Below are positions 23,415 through 31,815 of a stretch of 41,910 nucleotides of DNA, piece by piece; position 1 is the first letter of the stretch; the number at the start of each line of letters is the position of its first letter. The DNA lies in contig CAZJVP010000045.1 in the NCBI GenBank assembly GCA_964549615.1, forward strand, positions 1 through 41,910. The letters run 5' to 3'. The DNA is from CAYVLA01 sp964549615 [NCBI: uncultured Thermococci archaeon]. GTDB taxonomy: Archaea; CAYQAE01; CAYVLA01. The notes under the pieces were generated by a model. That model saw only the letters and a list, made by a program, of their open reading frames with translations. It did no database searches and was not told the DNA's origin. The translations under genes were made by a program, and so were the position numbers.

Positions 23415-24443
23415 ATGGGAGTACAACTTGCCGACCTTTTTCCCGGCAGGCCGACGAGCTTCGCGGAGCTGTCGGGAAGGAGGATCGCCGTGGATGCGCA
23501 TAACGCGCTGCACCAGTTCCTCGCGATAATCAGACAGCCGGATGGGCAGCCGCTTCGTGACTCAAAGGGCAGGGTCACCTCCGTGTACTCGGGCCTCTTC
23601 TACAGGACGGCCCGGATGATTGCGGAAGGCATCCAACCCGTATACGTCTTCGACGGCCCGCCTCCGCGGTTCAAGAAGCTGATCATACAGCAGAGGGCCG
23701 AGGTTAGGGTACAGGCAAGGATGAGGTGGGAGGAGGCGCTCGCGCAAGGCGACGTCAAGAAGGCGAGGAAGTACGCCCAGTCCGCGCTCACCCTCACCCC
23801 GGAGATGGTCACAAACTGCAAGAAGCTTTTGACCCTCATGGGGCTTCCGCATGTGTCGGCCCCCAGCGAAGGAGAAGCCCAGGCCGCAGGCATGGCGGCC
23901 CGCGGGAGCGTCTGGGCCGCCTCAAGCCAGGACTTCGATTCACTGCTCTTCGGATCCCCGCGCCTTGTAAGGAACCTGACGATAAGCGGGCGGCGCAAGG
24001 TGCCGAACAAGGACGTCTACATAGAGATCTCGCCGCTCCTAGTCGAGCTGCCCGAGATCCTCGGCTCACTGGGCATAAACCAGCGGGAGCTAGTCCTGCT
24101 CGGTATACTCGTCGGCACGGACTACAATCAAGGTGGAATCCCAGGGATAGGCCCCAAGCGGGCGATTGCGCTGGTGAGGGGCAAGACGAGGCCCGAGGAG
24201 GTCATGGAATCCCTCACCTGGGATTTCGACGTCGACTACAACGAGATCTTCGACTTCTTCCTCCACCCCCCGTTCTCCGAGGACTACGATCTGGCGTTCG
24301 GCCCCCCTGACCCGGAGGGAATCAGGGACTTGCTGTGCGGCGAGTTCGAGTTCTCAGAGGACAGGGTGAACAAGGCGCTGGCCCAGATGAAAGGAAGCCC
24401 GAAGGGTAGACAAACCGACCTCACGGCATGGACCCGATCCTAG
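23415..24443 (+). CDS. fen: Flap endonuclease FEN1
   Basis: FEN1 removes 5' flaps during Okazaki fragment maturation and repair. The 342-residue protein starts with the mature-type N-terminus GVQLADLFPGRPTSFAELSGRRIAVDAHNALHQF, which supplies the first metal-binding Asp. VYVFDGPPPRFKK, PSEGEAQAAG and SQDFDSLLFGSPRLVRNL provide further acidic ligands. The helix-hairpin-helix GTDYNQGGIPGIGPKRAI follows. The C-terminus (GRQTDLTAWTRS) looks like a PCNA-interacting box. The start ATG is 5 bp after rps17e. Its stop codon shares the palindromic CTAG at 24440-24443 with the stop of the convergent HAD gene. Confidence 0.97.
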   Translation: MGVQLADLFPGRPTSFAELSGRRIAVDAHNALHQFLAIIRQPDGQPLRDSKGRVTSVYSGLFYRTARMIAEGIQPVYVFDGPPPRFKKLIIQQRAEVRVQARMRWEEALAQGDVKKARKYAQSALTLTPEMVTNCKKLLTLMGLPHVSAPSEGEAQAAGMAARGSVWAASSQDFDSLLFGSPRLVRNLTISGRRKVPNKDVYIEISPLLVELPEILGSLGINQRELVLLGILVGTDYNQGGIPGIGPKRAIALVRGKTRPEEVMESLTWDFDVDYNEIFDFFLHPPFSEDYDLAFGPPDPEGIRDLLCGEFEFSEDRVNKALAQMKGSPKGRQTDLTAWTRS

Positions 24444-25147
24444 GTTTTGCTATCCAGTTGCGCCACAACGTCCAGGACTTGGCGTATGTCCGTAATGGTG
24501 TATGCGGGTTGAATGCCCGTCACCCGCGGAGAGTCCTCAGGATCCCTAGGTGTCCTTAACCACACCGATGTGAGACCCGCCTTATTCGCCCCCAAGATGT
24601 CGGTTGCAAGCTTATCCCCGACCATGACGGCCTCGCCCGGCAAGGCCTTGATCCGTTCAAGGGCAACCCCGAAGATCCTGGGATCGGACTTGCTGAATCC
24701 AACCCCCTCGTCGGCGGATATGACGACCGTGTCGAAGAAGTCGTCCAATCCCAGACGAATCAGCTTCTCCCACTGCTTGACAGGCAGCCCGTCGGTGATG
24801 ATCCCCAGCTTGTATCCCCGCGTCCGAAGCTCGAGGATCGTCTCAACCGTGTGGGGGTAGGGCCGCATATTGACGAACTTCGTGTGGTGGTAGGCTATCA
24901 CGGCGGCGGCAATCATCCTGTAGTCGGGAGGGCGTTTCAGCTCGTCGATGAAGAACCTGTCGAAATGATTGCCGTAGTTGCTGCCGTACCGCCTCACTAC
25001 GCGCAGCAGGGCCTCGTACGCCTCATCCGCGCTCATTTCCAGCCCCTTGGAGATCATGTGCTCCACGGCCGTCCTGCGGGCCTTGCTGGAGAGGTCGGTG
25101 CTGCTGTACAGGGTATCGTCGATGTCGAAGAAAACGGCCCTAATCAT
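24440..25147 (-). CDS. HAD-superfamily hydrolase
   Basis: This is a phosphatase-like protein of the haloacid dehalogenase superfamily. Motif I is FFDIDDTLYSS, motif II lies in LGIITDGLPVKQWEKL, and motif III/IV is KSDPRIFGVALE with MVGDKLATDILGANKAG. An alpha-helical cap lies after motif I. Family similarity begins at ATG 25147, giving 235 residues and an 8-bp overlap with the end of polB; the frame is open further upstream but that part is antiparallel to nothing conserved. The substrate is unknown. The overlap with polB implies coupled translation. Confidence 0.88.
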   Translation of the reverse strand: MIRAVFFDIDDTLYSSTDLSSKARRTAVEHMISKGLEMSADEAYEALLRVVRRYGSNYGNHFDRFFIDELKRPPDYRMIAAAVIAYHHTKFVNMRPYPHTVETILELRTRGYKLGIITDGLPVKQWEKLIRLGLDDFFDTVVISADEGVGFSKSDPRIFGVALERIKALPGEAVMVGDKLATDILGANKAGLTSVWLRTPRDPEDSPRVTGIQPAYTITDIRQVLDVVAQLDSKT

Positions 25148-27599
25148 GAGCGTTCCCACCGGCTGTGAAACCATCCAGGGTCCTCTGCCTGGTCTTGTAG
25201 AACCTAAGATCCTCCTCCTTGAATCCAAAGGCCTCCATTATCCTCATCGATGGCGGGAGTATCTGGTTCCGCACGTAGTACTCCACATCGTAGTCCTCAA
25301 TCCTGGCTTGCTCGATGGGCTGCGCCCGATCCCCGACCTTGCCTGAACCCCTGCGAACCACGTAGTCTATGGTCGCCCCCTGGTCGATGTCCCCGCCGCC
25401 CTTGACCATGCGCCTAGCGACCGCGACATGGGGGGCCTCCGCCTCATAGCTGCTGAGGGTCTTCGCCATCCGGGTCGAAATCACAAGATCGCGCAGCTCC
25501 ACCGATCTCTCCGAGACGGCCCTGATCGATCGCCTGATCTCCTCAGCTGCCTTATAGGGGTCACCGTCCCTCAGGATTGCCTCAAGGACCCTCCGCTGAG
25601 TCTCCTTGGCCAGGGGTGACCAGTCCCTTCTCACAACCTCGAGCCCCCTTGTCAGAATCCTGCCGCTCTCGTCGATGAGCGCATACCTCTTCTTGCTGAC
25701 GAAAAAACCCCTTGGATAGTAGCTTTGGTACTCGAGCTGTATGATTCCCGGCAACGTCGAGTTCATTTTCTCTAGGAAGGCCTTGGCCTCCTGCACCAGG
25801 GAGTCCCGGTCGGTCGGCTGCCTGGTTATGAAGACGGAATCCGTGTCCGAGTAAAGAACCTGGAATCCCTCCTTCTCGGCCGCGTCGATCGTGGTCCTGA
25901 TGTAGTAGCGGCCCCACGCCGCGATGCTTTCGGCGCATTCCCTGGAGTACCAGCGCGCCGGGGCATAGCCGCTGTAGCCGTAGAACGAGTTGGCAAGGAT
26001 CTTTAGGGCATTCTGCATTACGTCGAGCCTCTTGTAGGCGGGGGAGCCAGGATCGATCCGCGCGAGCTGGCGCTTGATCTCAAGCCTCCTCTCAACCAGG
26101 CTCGCCACGATGGAGGGTATGAAGCCCTGTCTGTTGAGGCAGAAGTGATGCCCGGTTGGCGAGGAGTTCCGGCCTGCGCAGCAGTCACAATCCAGGGTCG
26201 ATATGTCCACGTTGTGGGTGACGATGATCGTCGGATACAGGCTGCGAAAGTCTAACGCCACGATGTCCCTCTGGAGGCCCTTCCTGGGTTCCAAGACATA
26301 GCCGCCAACGTATGTTTCCCTGCGCCTTCTCGCGAGCTCCTGGGAGCTCGGCTTGTTGGGCACAAGATCCCCCCTCCTGTAGGCCTCCCTGATGAGCAGC
26401 CATTCCACCATCTGCGACTGTCCCATCCTTGAGACGTCGGCCAGAAGCTGCTTCGTGTTCTTCGACAGCTCAAGAAGCGTGGGGAGGACTTCTGAGGCTA
26501 TGGCGGCCGTGGCCTCCGCGTCCGAGGCACAGTAGCGCGCTATTCTGGCTGCCCCCTCATCGGTTCCACCCTCCCAGAGGCGGAGGATCTCGCTTGCCGT
26601 CAGCTCTTCCTTCTTCTTATTCAATAGACGCAGGCACACCTGGGCGAGGGTGTAGGATGGCAGATTGAACATACGCCGCACAGGCGGATATAGGTCTATG
26701 TTGATCCTGCCTTTGACGATCGATCGGGCCGTCACAGCACCGGGCTGGCAGGTGACCTCCGATGAGTCGCGCCCCAGCCGAAGCCTCAAGCCGACCTGCC
26801 TGGCCCGGGCCCTCAGGTAAGGAAGGTCAAAGGAATCGGAGTTGTACCCGACGAGTACGTCGTAATCCTTCTCGCGGACGATCGAGACGAACCGCGAGAT
26901 CGCGTCCTTCTCATCCTCGCAGGTCTCCATGCCCTCGCCTTGCCTGCCGTAGGTGAGGACGCGCGTCCCCTCGGAGTCGGTTAGGCCGATCATGATTACG
27001 GGGTCCACAGCGGCGTCGGGCACGCCCCTCGTCGCCACCTCGATGTCGAATGCAAGGACCCTTAAGTCCGAGAGATCGAGGTACTCGTCCAGCGCACCCT
27101 CCACCCTCGCATTTTGCAGAAGCATCTGAGCGGGGGCCTTCGTCGGTGCGGGCTCGCCCCGTAGCCTTGCGATCCCCAAGGGGTTGATCCCCGCGTCGAT
27201 TATGAACCTGCGCTTGAAGAGGATGTCCTTCTCGTAGGTCTCCTTGACGGCAGGTATCTGTTCAAGGAACGCCCTCGCCGTCCTGACGTTTCTTGGGCTG
27301 TCTATCGTGGCCTTCACCAGGGTGATCTCCTGCCCAAGCCACTTCTTGTTCTCCAGGCGGGCCCCTGCGATATGGGCCGGGATCGATACCTCCGCCGAGA
27401 GCATCCTCACCATCAGGGCGCGAGGGTCCGATCCAGGGGAGGGCATGCAGTAAAAATAGGGCTTGAAATCCGGGCAGAGCGCGAGGACGCTTTGCCCCTG
27501 TCGGCTACGTCCGAATATCCTTATGAGCGGCGAATCGTTCTCCAGGACATAATCTACTTCCTGGACGAAGATCTCCTTGGGCTCCGAGGGCGATGCCAT
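25140..27599 (-). CDS. polB: DNA polymerase family B
   Basis: This 819-residue replicative or repair polymerase carries an intact proofreading exonuclease: Exo I FDIEVAT, Exo II YNSDSFDLPY, Exo III YCASDAEAT. Polymerase motifs are A DFRSLYPTII, B NALKILANSFYGYSGY and C YSDTDSVFI, with KKRYALID in the thumb-proximal region. A PIP-box-like QRTLDGF ends the protein, so it probably binds PCNA. No intein is present. The ATG has little ribosome-binding sequence; CTTTATC about 30 bp upstream on the minus strand suggests a nearly leaderless mRNA. It lies near FEN1, making a replication/repair block. Confidence 0.97.
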   Translation of the reverse strand: MASPSEPKEIFVQEVDYVLENDSPLIRIFGRSRQGQSVLALCPDFKPYFYCMPSPGSDPRALMVRMLSAEVSIPAHIAGARLENKKWLGQEITLVKATIDSPRNVRTARAFLEQIPAVKETYEKDILFKRRFIIDAGINPLGIARLRGEPAPTKAPAQMLLQNARVEGALDEYLDLSDLRVLAFDIEVATRGVPDAAVDPVIMIGLTDSEGTRVLTYGRQGEGMETCEDEKDAISRFVSIVREKDYDVLVGYNSDSFDLPYLRARARQVGLRLRLGRDSSEVTCQPGAVTARSIVKGRINIDLYPPVRRMFNLPSYTLAQVCLRLLNKKKEELTASEILRLWEGGTDEGAARIARYCASDAEATAAIASEVLPTLLELSKNTKQLLADVSRMGQSQMVEWLLIREAYRRGDLVPNKPSSQELARRRRETYVGGYVLEPRKGLQRDIVALDFRSLYPTIIVTHNVDISTLDCDCCAGRNSSPTGHHFCLNRQGFIPSIVASLVERRLEIKRQLARIDPGSPAYKRLDVMQNALKILANSFYGYSGYAPARWYSRECAESIAAWGRYYIRTTIDAAEKEGFQVLYSDTDSVFITRQPTDRDSLVQEAKAFLEKMNSTLPGIIQLEYQSYYPRGFFVSKKRYALIDESGRILTRGLEVVRRDWSPLAKETQRRVLEAILRDGDPYKAAEEIRRSIRAVSERSVELRDLVISTRMAKTLSSYEAEAPHVAVARRMVKGGGDIDQGATIDYVVRRGSGKVGDRAQPIEQARIEDYDVEYYVRNQILPPSMRIMEAFGFKEEDLRFYKTRQRTLDGFTAGGNAHD

Positions 27600-27735
27600 C
27601 CTTGCAGCTCGACTTCCTGAAGCGGATAAAGAAGAAAAATGCTCTGAATGGCTGCCTGAATCCGTCCTGTCCCCGGCAAACCGTCAGGGCCGCAGGGGAA
27701 GGGGTGAGCCATCGGTCGGGAAGCCGAGAAGGAAA

Positions 27736-27744
27736 CTTATAAGA
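27736..27744 (+). promoter_or_regulatory. TATA box of the peptide transporter operon
   Basis: CTTATAAGA, preceded by the purine-rich GGAAA, which resembles a BRE. Transcription would begin near 27766, leaving a leader of about 59 nt before the ATG 27825. Confidence 0.6.
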
Positions 27745-27777
27745 AGGGTACGGAGAACGGCCGAAGCACCCGTATGC

Positions 27778-27809
27778 ACGAGAGCTGGGCGAGAACCCAT
27801 GCCTCTCGT
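27778..27809 (+). promoter_or_regulatory. Two-part stem-loop in the leader of the binding-protein gene
   Basis: ACGAGAG (27778-27784) pairs perfectly with CTCTCGT (27803-27809). Inside it TGGG (27786-27789) pairs with CCCA (27796-27799) around the loop CGAGAA. The structure fills most of the predicted 5' leader and ends just before the ribosome-binding site AAGGGGAG. It may affect mRNA stability or act as a regulatory element; no known riboswitch class was recognised. Confidence 0.5.
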
Positions 27810-27824
27810 AAGGGGAGAAGAAAG

Positions 27825-29561
27825 ATGAGGAACGAAAATCTGCGCTGGATCGGCGTCTTGATCGTTCTCCTGACTATCGGGGGGATGGTCGGCCTTTCTG
27901 GCTGCATTTCGGAAAAGAAAGAAAAGGACTCAGATGGGGATGGAATCCCCGACAGCGAAGACAAATACCCCGGCGAAGACGACCACCTGTACCTGGACGA
28001 CGACGGAGACGGCGTTCTCAACAAGAACGACAAGTACCCCGGACGAAACGACACGATGTTCGGAGGGACCTTCATCAGATGGTCCGCCGAGCCATCTACA
28101 TTGGACCCCGTGATGAGCACGGACGCGGCATCACACGAGATCATCACCAAGCTATTCGATGCCCTGGTTCAGTACAAGCCCGGGACCACCGAGATCGAGC
28201 CCGGACTGGCCAAGTCCTGGGACGTCACGCCGGATGCTCTCGAGTACACCTTCTACCTGAGGAGCGGTGTGAAGTTCCACAACGGCAGGGAGATGACCGC
28301 AGACGACGTGAAGTACAGCTTCGACAGGCTGATGGACCCCGCGACCGGTTCGCCGAGGATCGGCTTCGCAGAGGACATAGAGAGCGTGACGGTCGTGAAC
28401 AAGACGGTCGTCAAGATCAGGACCAAGTATGCCTTCATACCGTTCCTGTCGAAGATCGCCTACACCTGCTTCATGATAGTTCCCAAGGAGGAAGTCGAGA
28501 AGTGGGGCGACAAGTTTGCACAGCACCCGGTGGGGACAGGGCCGTTCAAGTTCGTGAAGTGGGATGCCGGATCGATGGTCGTGATAGAGGCAAACGACGA
28601 CTACTGGGGCGGAAGACCCTACATTGACAGGTACGAGTACCGCGTGTACGAGGACGATGAGGTCATCTGGCAGGCGTTCAAAGCAGGAGAGATCTCCTTT
28701 GCCGGTGTGCCGTCGGCGCATTGGGAGGAGTTCCAGGCGGACGCGAACCTAGTCAAGTACTCCAAGACCTACGCCGAGCTATCGACCTTCTGGTTGGTCT
28801 TCAACTGCGAGAAGTGGCCCTTCAAGGAGAAGGCAATCAGGAACGCGGTCTGCTGCGCCCTGCAGAAGAAGGAGCTGCTGGACACGGTGTTCAAGGGAAG
28901 GTACATGGAGGCTCGCGGGCCTCTGCCGCCAACCATTTGGGGCTTCGACCAGACTCTGTACGACAGCTACAAGTACAACTACGACCCCGCGAAGGCTAAG
29001 CAGATCCTTGACGCTGCCGGGATCGTAGACACCGACGGCGACGGAATCAGGGAGTACGAGGGCAAGCCGCTCAAGATAGAGTACAGCAGCTACATCAGCG
29101 CATCCTGGCAGACGGCCTCCCAGACCCATCTGGCGAACCTGCGGGAAATCGGCATCGAGGCGACCTATGTACAGTACGAGTTCCCAACCCTGATCGGAAT
29201 GCAGGACGAGGGCAACTTCACCCTGCTAACCCTCGGTTGGGGAACCGACTATCCCGACCCGGAGAACTACATGATCCTGTGGGAGAGCAAGAACATACCG
29301 GATCCCAACGGCTGCCGGTGGAGGAACGCTGAATTCGATGACCTAGCGATGAGAGCGAAGAAGGAGATCGACGTTAGCAAGCGGCTGGACCTCTACAAGC
29401 AGATGAGCGCCATACTCATGGAGGAGAACCCGCACTGGTGGTACTTCTACAGGAGACAGACGCGAGTCTGGCAACCGTGGGTTCACGGCATCGTTATGGG
29501 GGCCCAGGGCTTCGAGAATGAGAAGTGCCTTGGGGTCTGGATCGAGCCCGGACACAGATAG
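27825..29561 (+). CDS. Peptide/oligopeptide ABC transporter substrate-binding lipoprotein
   Basis: This is the external receptor of a Dpp/Opp-type importer (SBP family 5). The N-terminus has a hydrophobic signal ending in a lipobox-like GLSGC. An unusual linker follows with two Asp-rich repeats, DSDGDGIPDSEDKYPG and DDDGDGVLNKNDKYPG, of thrombospondin-3/calcium-binding type. The SBP domain follows: FIRWSAEPSTLDPV, YTFYLRSGVKFHNGREMTADDV, and the C-terminal half to residue 578. ATG 27825 has GGGGAG eight nt upstream; an earlier in-frame ATG at 27774 would add 17 residues ahead of the signal. The dppB, dppC, dppD and dppF-like genes follow. The substrate could be peptides or another compound of similar size. 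Confidence 0.92.
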   Translation: MRNENLRWIGVLIVLLTIGGMVGLSGCISEKKEKDSDGDGIPDSEDKYPGEDDHLYLDDDGDGVLNKNDKYPGRNDTMFGGTFIRWSAEPSTLDPVMSTDAASHEIITKLFDALVQYKPGTTEIEPGLAKSWDVTPDALEYTFYLRSGVKFHNGREMTADDVKYSFDRLMDPATGSPRIGFAEDIESVTVVNKTVVKIRTKYAFIPFLSKIAYTCFMIVPKEEVEKWGDKFAQHPVGTGPFKFVKWDAGSMVVIEANDDYWGGRPYIDRYEYRVYEDDEVIWQAFKAGEISFAGVPSAHWEEFQADANLVKYSKTYAELSTFWLVFNCEKWPFKEKAIRNAVCCALQKKELLDTVFKGRYMEARGPLPPTIWGFDQTLYDSYKYNYDPAKAKQILDAAGIVDTDGDGIREYEGKPLKIEYSSYISASWQTASQTHLANLREIGIEATYVQYEFPTLIGMQDEGNFTLLTLGWGTDYPDPENYMILWESKNIPDPNGCRWRNAEFDDLAMRAKKEIDVSKRLDLYKQMSAILMEENPHWWYFYRRQTRVWQPWVHGIVMGAQGFENEKCLGVWIEPGHR

Positions 29562-29598
29562 CGAAAACAGTTAAAACGCTCTTTTTTCGTTTTTTTCT
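29560..29598 (+). terminator. T-rich terminator/attenuator after the binding-protein gene
   Basis: AGCG (29560-29563) can pair with CGCT (29577-29580), followed by TTTTTTCGTTTTTTT. T-runs are the known archaeal termination signal. Placed between the receptor gene and the permease genes, it would let most transcripts stop early and yield more receptor than transporter. Confidence 0.6.
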
Positions 29599-29620
29599 GA
29601 TCCTGGCCTAGTGGTAGGAC

Positions 29621-30568
29621 TTGAGGGAGTACATACTCAAGAAGATCGGCCTGATGTTCGTCGTCCTGATGGGAGTGTACACCATAGTCTTTGCCCTCTG
29701 CGTCGCGGCGCCGGGAGATCCGGCCCGCATCGCCCTCGGCAGGGCGGACAACCCCTTGGCCAGGCAGATCCTCAGAGAGAAGTGGGGCCTGGACAAGCCG
29801 GTCATCCAGCAGTACTTCCAGACGCTGAAGAGCATGATCACGCTGGATTTCCCTCAGTCCTTCCGATACAGAGAAAACGTGGGGGACCTCATACTGTCAA
29901 GGCTGCCAAGGACCTTCTTCCTCGGCGTCATTGCGATCGGCGTATCCATCCTCATTGCCATACCGGCCGGGATAGTCTCCGCTTACAAGCACAATTCCAT
30001 CATAGACAACATCACGATGGTCGCTTCCCAGATCGGGGTGGCGGTGCCGAACTTCTGGCTCGGCCTGATGTTGATCGTCGTGTTCTACACGAAGCTGCAC
30101 TGGTTCCAGATAGGTGCGCCGGAGCATCTTCTGAGCCTGGAAGGCCTGTCCAAGGTTGCGCTGCCGGCAATCACCCTGGGGACCGGCATGGCGGCGGTCA
30201 CCGCTCGATTGACGCGCTCCTCGATGCTCGAGGTCATAAGGGAAGAGTACATCATGACGGCAAGGGCAAAGGGGCTCAGCGAGAGGGTCGTCATCCTCAA
30301 GCATGCATTCCGCAATGCGCTCCTCCCGGTCGTCACGGTGATTGGGCTCCAGTTCCCGTTGGTCGTAGGCGGGGCCGTGATAACCGAGCAGGTCTTCGGG
30401 TGGTACGGCCTGGGGCAACTATACATCAGGTCCATAGCCGCAAGGGATTATCCGGTCATAGTCACGACCACGCTGCTTTTCACGATAGGCGTCGTCGTGA
30501 CGAACCTGGTCGTTGACATACTCTACACCTACATCGACCCGCGGGTCAAATACGAGAAGGTGAAGTAG
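29621..30568 (+). CDS. dppB: Peptide ABC transporter permease, DppB type
   Basis: This is the first membrane subunit of the importer, 315 residues with six predicted membrane segments. The family features are present: the N-terminal ILKKIGLMFVVLMGVYTIVFAL, a periplasmic region with GDPARIALG and LDKPVIQQY, and the cytoplasmic EAA loop EVIREEYIMTARAKGLSERVV, which docks the ATPases. The C-terminal segment ends YTYIDPRVKY. The start is TTG at 29621 with weak GGTAGG upstream. It follows the attenuator-like T-run. Confidence 0.95.
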   Translation: MREYILKKIGLMFVVLMGVYTIVFALCVAAPGDPARIALGRADNPLARQILREKWGLDKPVIQQYFQTLKSMITLDFPQSFRYRENVGDLILSRLPRTFFLGVIAIGVSILIAIPAGIVSAYKHNSIIDNITMVASQIGVAVPNFWLGLMLIVVFYTKLHWFQIGAPEHLLSLEGLSKVALPAITLGTGMAAVTARLTRSSMLEVIREEYIMTARAKGLSERVVILKHAFRNALLPVVTVIGLQFPLVVGGAVITEQVFGWYGLGQLYIRSIAARDYPVIVTTTLLFTIGVVVTNLVVDILYTYIDPRVKYEKVK

Positions 30569-30573
30569 GACCC

Positions 30574-31806
30574 ATGGAACGACCGGTTGCGCGAAGGGTG
30601 AGGTCCGAGAGGGACCTTGAGGAACTGATAGCCCGGCGCAAGGAGAACTTTAGGAAGAAGGTCAAGTTCGCACTGGCCTTCTCGGCCATCATCGTTGTCT
30701 TCGGCCAAGTGTACAGCATGCTGGGGAGGGAGGGGACCCTCGGCCCGCTAGACATGTCCGTGTGGACGCACAGGATATTCGTGGTGTGTTTGTACGTCTT
30801 GGCCTTCTACATCTTCCTGAAAATAGCCTACAGGTATTTCGATAGGATCTTCTTCAAGTACAGGACCAACACCTGGGAGCTTACCTGGAGACGGTTCAGA
30901 AGGAACAACGCAGCCAACCTCGGCCTGCTGATCATCATCACCCTCGTCATCGTGGCCGTATTCGCACATCTCCTCGCGCCGTATCCGGATCCATCCAAGA
31001 CGGTGAACTACGATCCCAACTATGCCCTAAAGCACCTGGAGGAGCCCCCCTCGAAGACGCACATACTGGGAACCGATCGCAACGGCAGGGACATGCTGTC
31101 CGTCCTGATCTACGGCAGCAGGATCTCCCTTGCCCTGGGACTATCGGTTGAATTGACGGCCTCCCTGATCGGGATCATCTTCGGATCGGTCGCGGCTTAC
31201 TACGGGGGTTGGACGGATAAGCTGCTAAACGTCATAAACGACATCGTGATGGCCTTCCCATTCCTGCTCTTCGTCATCGTGCTCGTCTCGGTGTTCAGGC
31301 AGGTGTACTTCTCGATTAAGTTGCCGTTCACCGATATCATCATATTCGACTCCGCCAAGATCTTCGCGCTCTGGAACGGGCTCTTTTTGATCTTCGTCGC
31401 GCTTGCGCTGCTGAACTGGAGCGGAGTATACAGGGTCGTTAGAAGCCGGATCCTGTCCGTAAAGGAGATGGAGTTCGTGGAAGCGGCGAGGGCGGTCGGC
31501 GCGAACGATCGCCGCATCATATTTCGCCACATCCTCCCCAACGTCCTTTCCCCCATAATCGTGTTGGTCACGCTCGGCATAGCCAGCGTCATCCTCACCG
31601 AGGCTGCCCTCTCCTATCTGGGCTTTGGCGCCGCCGAGGGAGCCGTTTCGTGGGGCCGGGCAATATTCGAGGGGCGCGAGTACGCAACGACGTCGAAGGC
31701 CTTCCTGGTATTCTTCCCGGGAATCGCCATAGTCGTTTCGATCCTGGGATTCAACTCTCTGGGGGATGGCTTGAGGGACGCCTTCGATCCGAGGATGAAG
31801 AGGTAG
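30574..31806 (+). CDS. dppC: Peptide ABC transporter permease, DppC type, with N-terminal extension
   Basis: This is the second permease subunit. The canonical DppC region starts at WRRFRRNNAANLGLLIIITLVIVAVFAHLLAPY (about residue 107) and includes HILGTDRNGRDMLSVLIYGSRISL. The EAA loop is VEAARAVGANDRRIIFRHILPN, and the ending LGDGLRDAFDPRMKR is typical. Before it lies an extra segment of about 100 residues with a charged start and two more predicted membrane helices (FALAFSAIIVVFGQV and IFVVCLYVLAFYIFLKIAY). At 410 residues the protein is about 100 longer than most relatives. ATG 30574 lies 5 bp after dppB. Confidence 0.93.
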   Translation: MERPVARRVRSERDLEELIARRKENFRKKVKFALAFSAIIVVFGQVYSMLGREGTLGPLDMSVWTHRIFVVCLYVLAFYIFLKIAYRYFDRIFFKYRTNTWELTWRRFRRNNAANLGLLIIITLVIVAVFAHLLAPYPDPSKTVNYDPNYALKHLEEPPSKTHILGTDRNGRDMLSVLIYGSRISLALGLSVELTASLIGIIFGSVAAYYGGWTDKLLNVINDIVMAFPFLLFVIVLVSVFRQVYFSIKLPFTDIIIFDSAKIFALWNGLFLIFVALALLNWSGVYRVVRSRILSVKEMEFVEAARAVGANDRRIIFRHILPNVLSPIIVLVTLGIASVILTEAALSYLGFGAAEGAVSWGRAIFEGREYATTSKAFLVFFPGIAIVVSILGFNSLGDGLRDAFDPRMKR

Positions 31807-31815
31807 GGTTTGGGA

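Noticed and set aside
24440-24443. Shared CTAG stop codons of fen and the HAD gene as a signal
   Set aside because: The four-base overlap is the common result of TAG being part of the palindrome CTAG; no further structure is seen.
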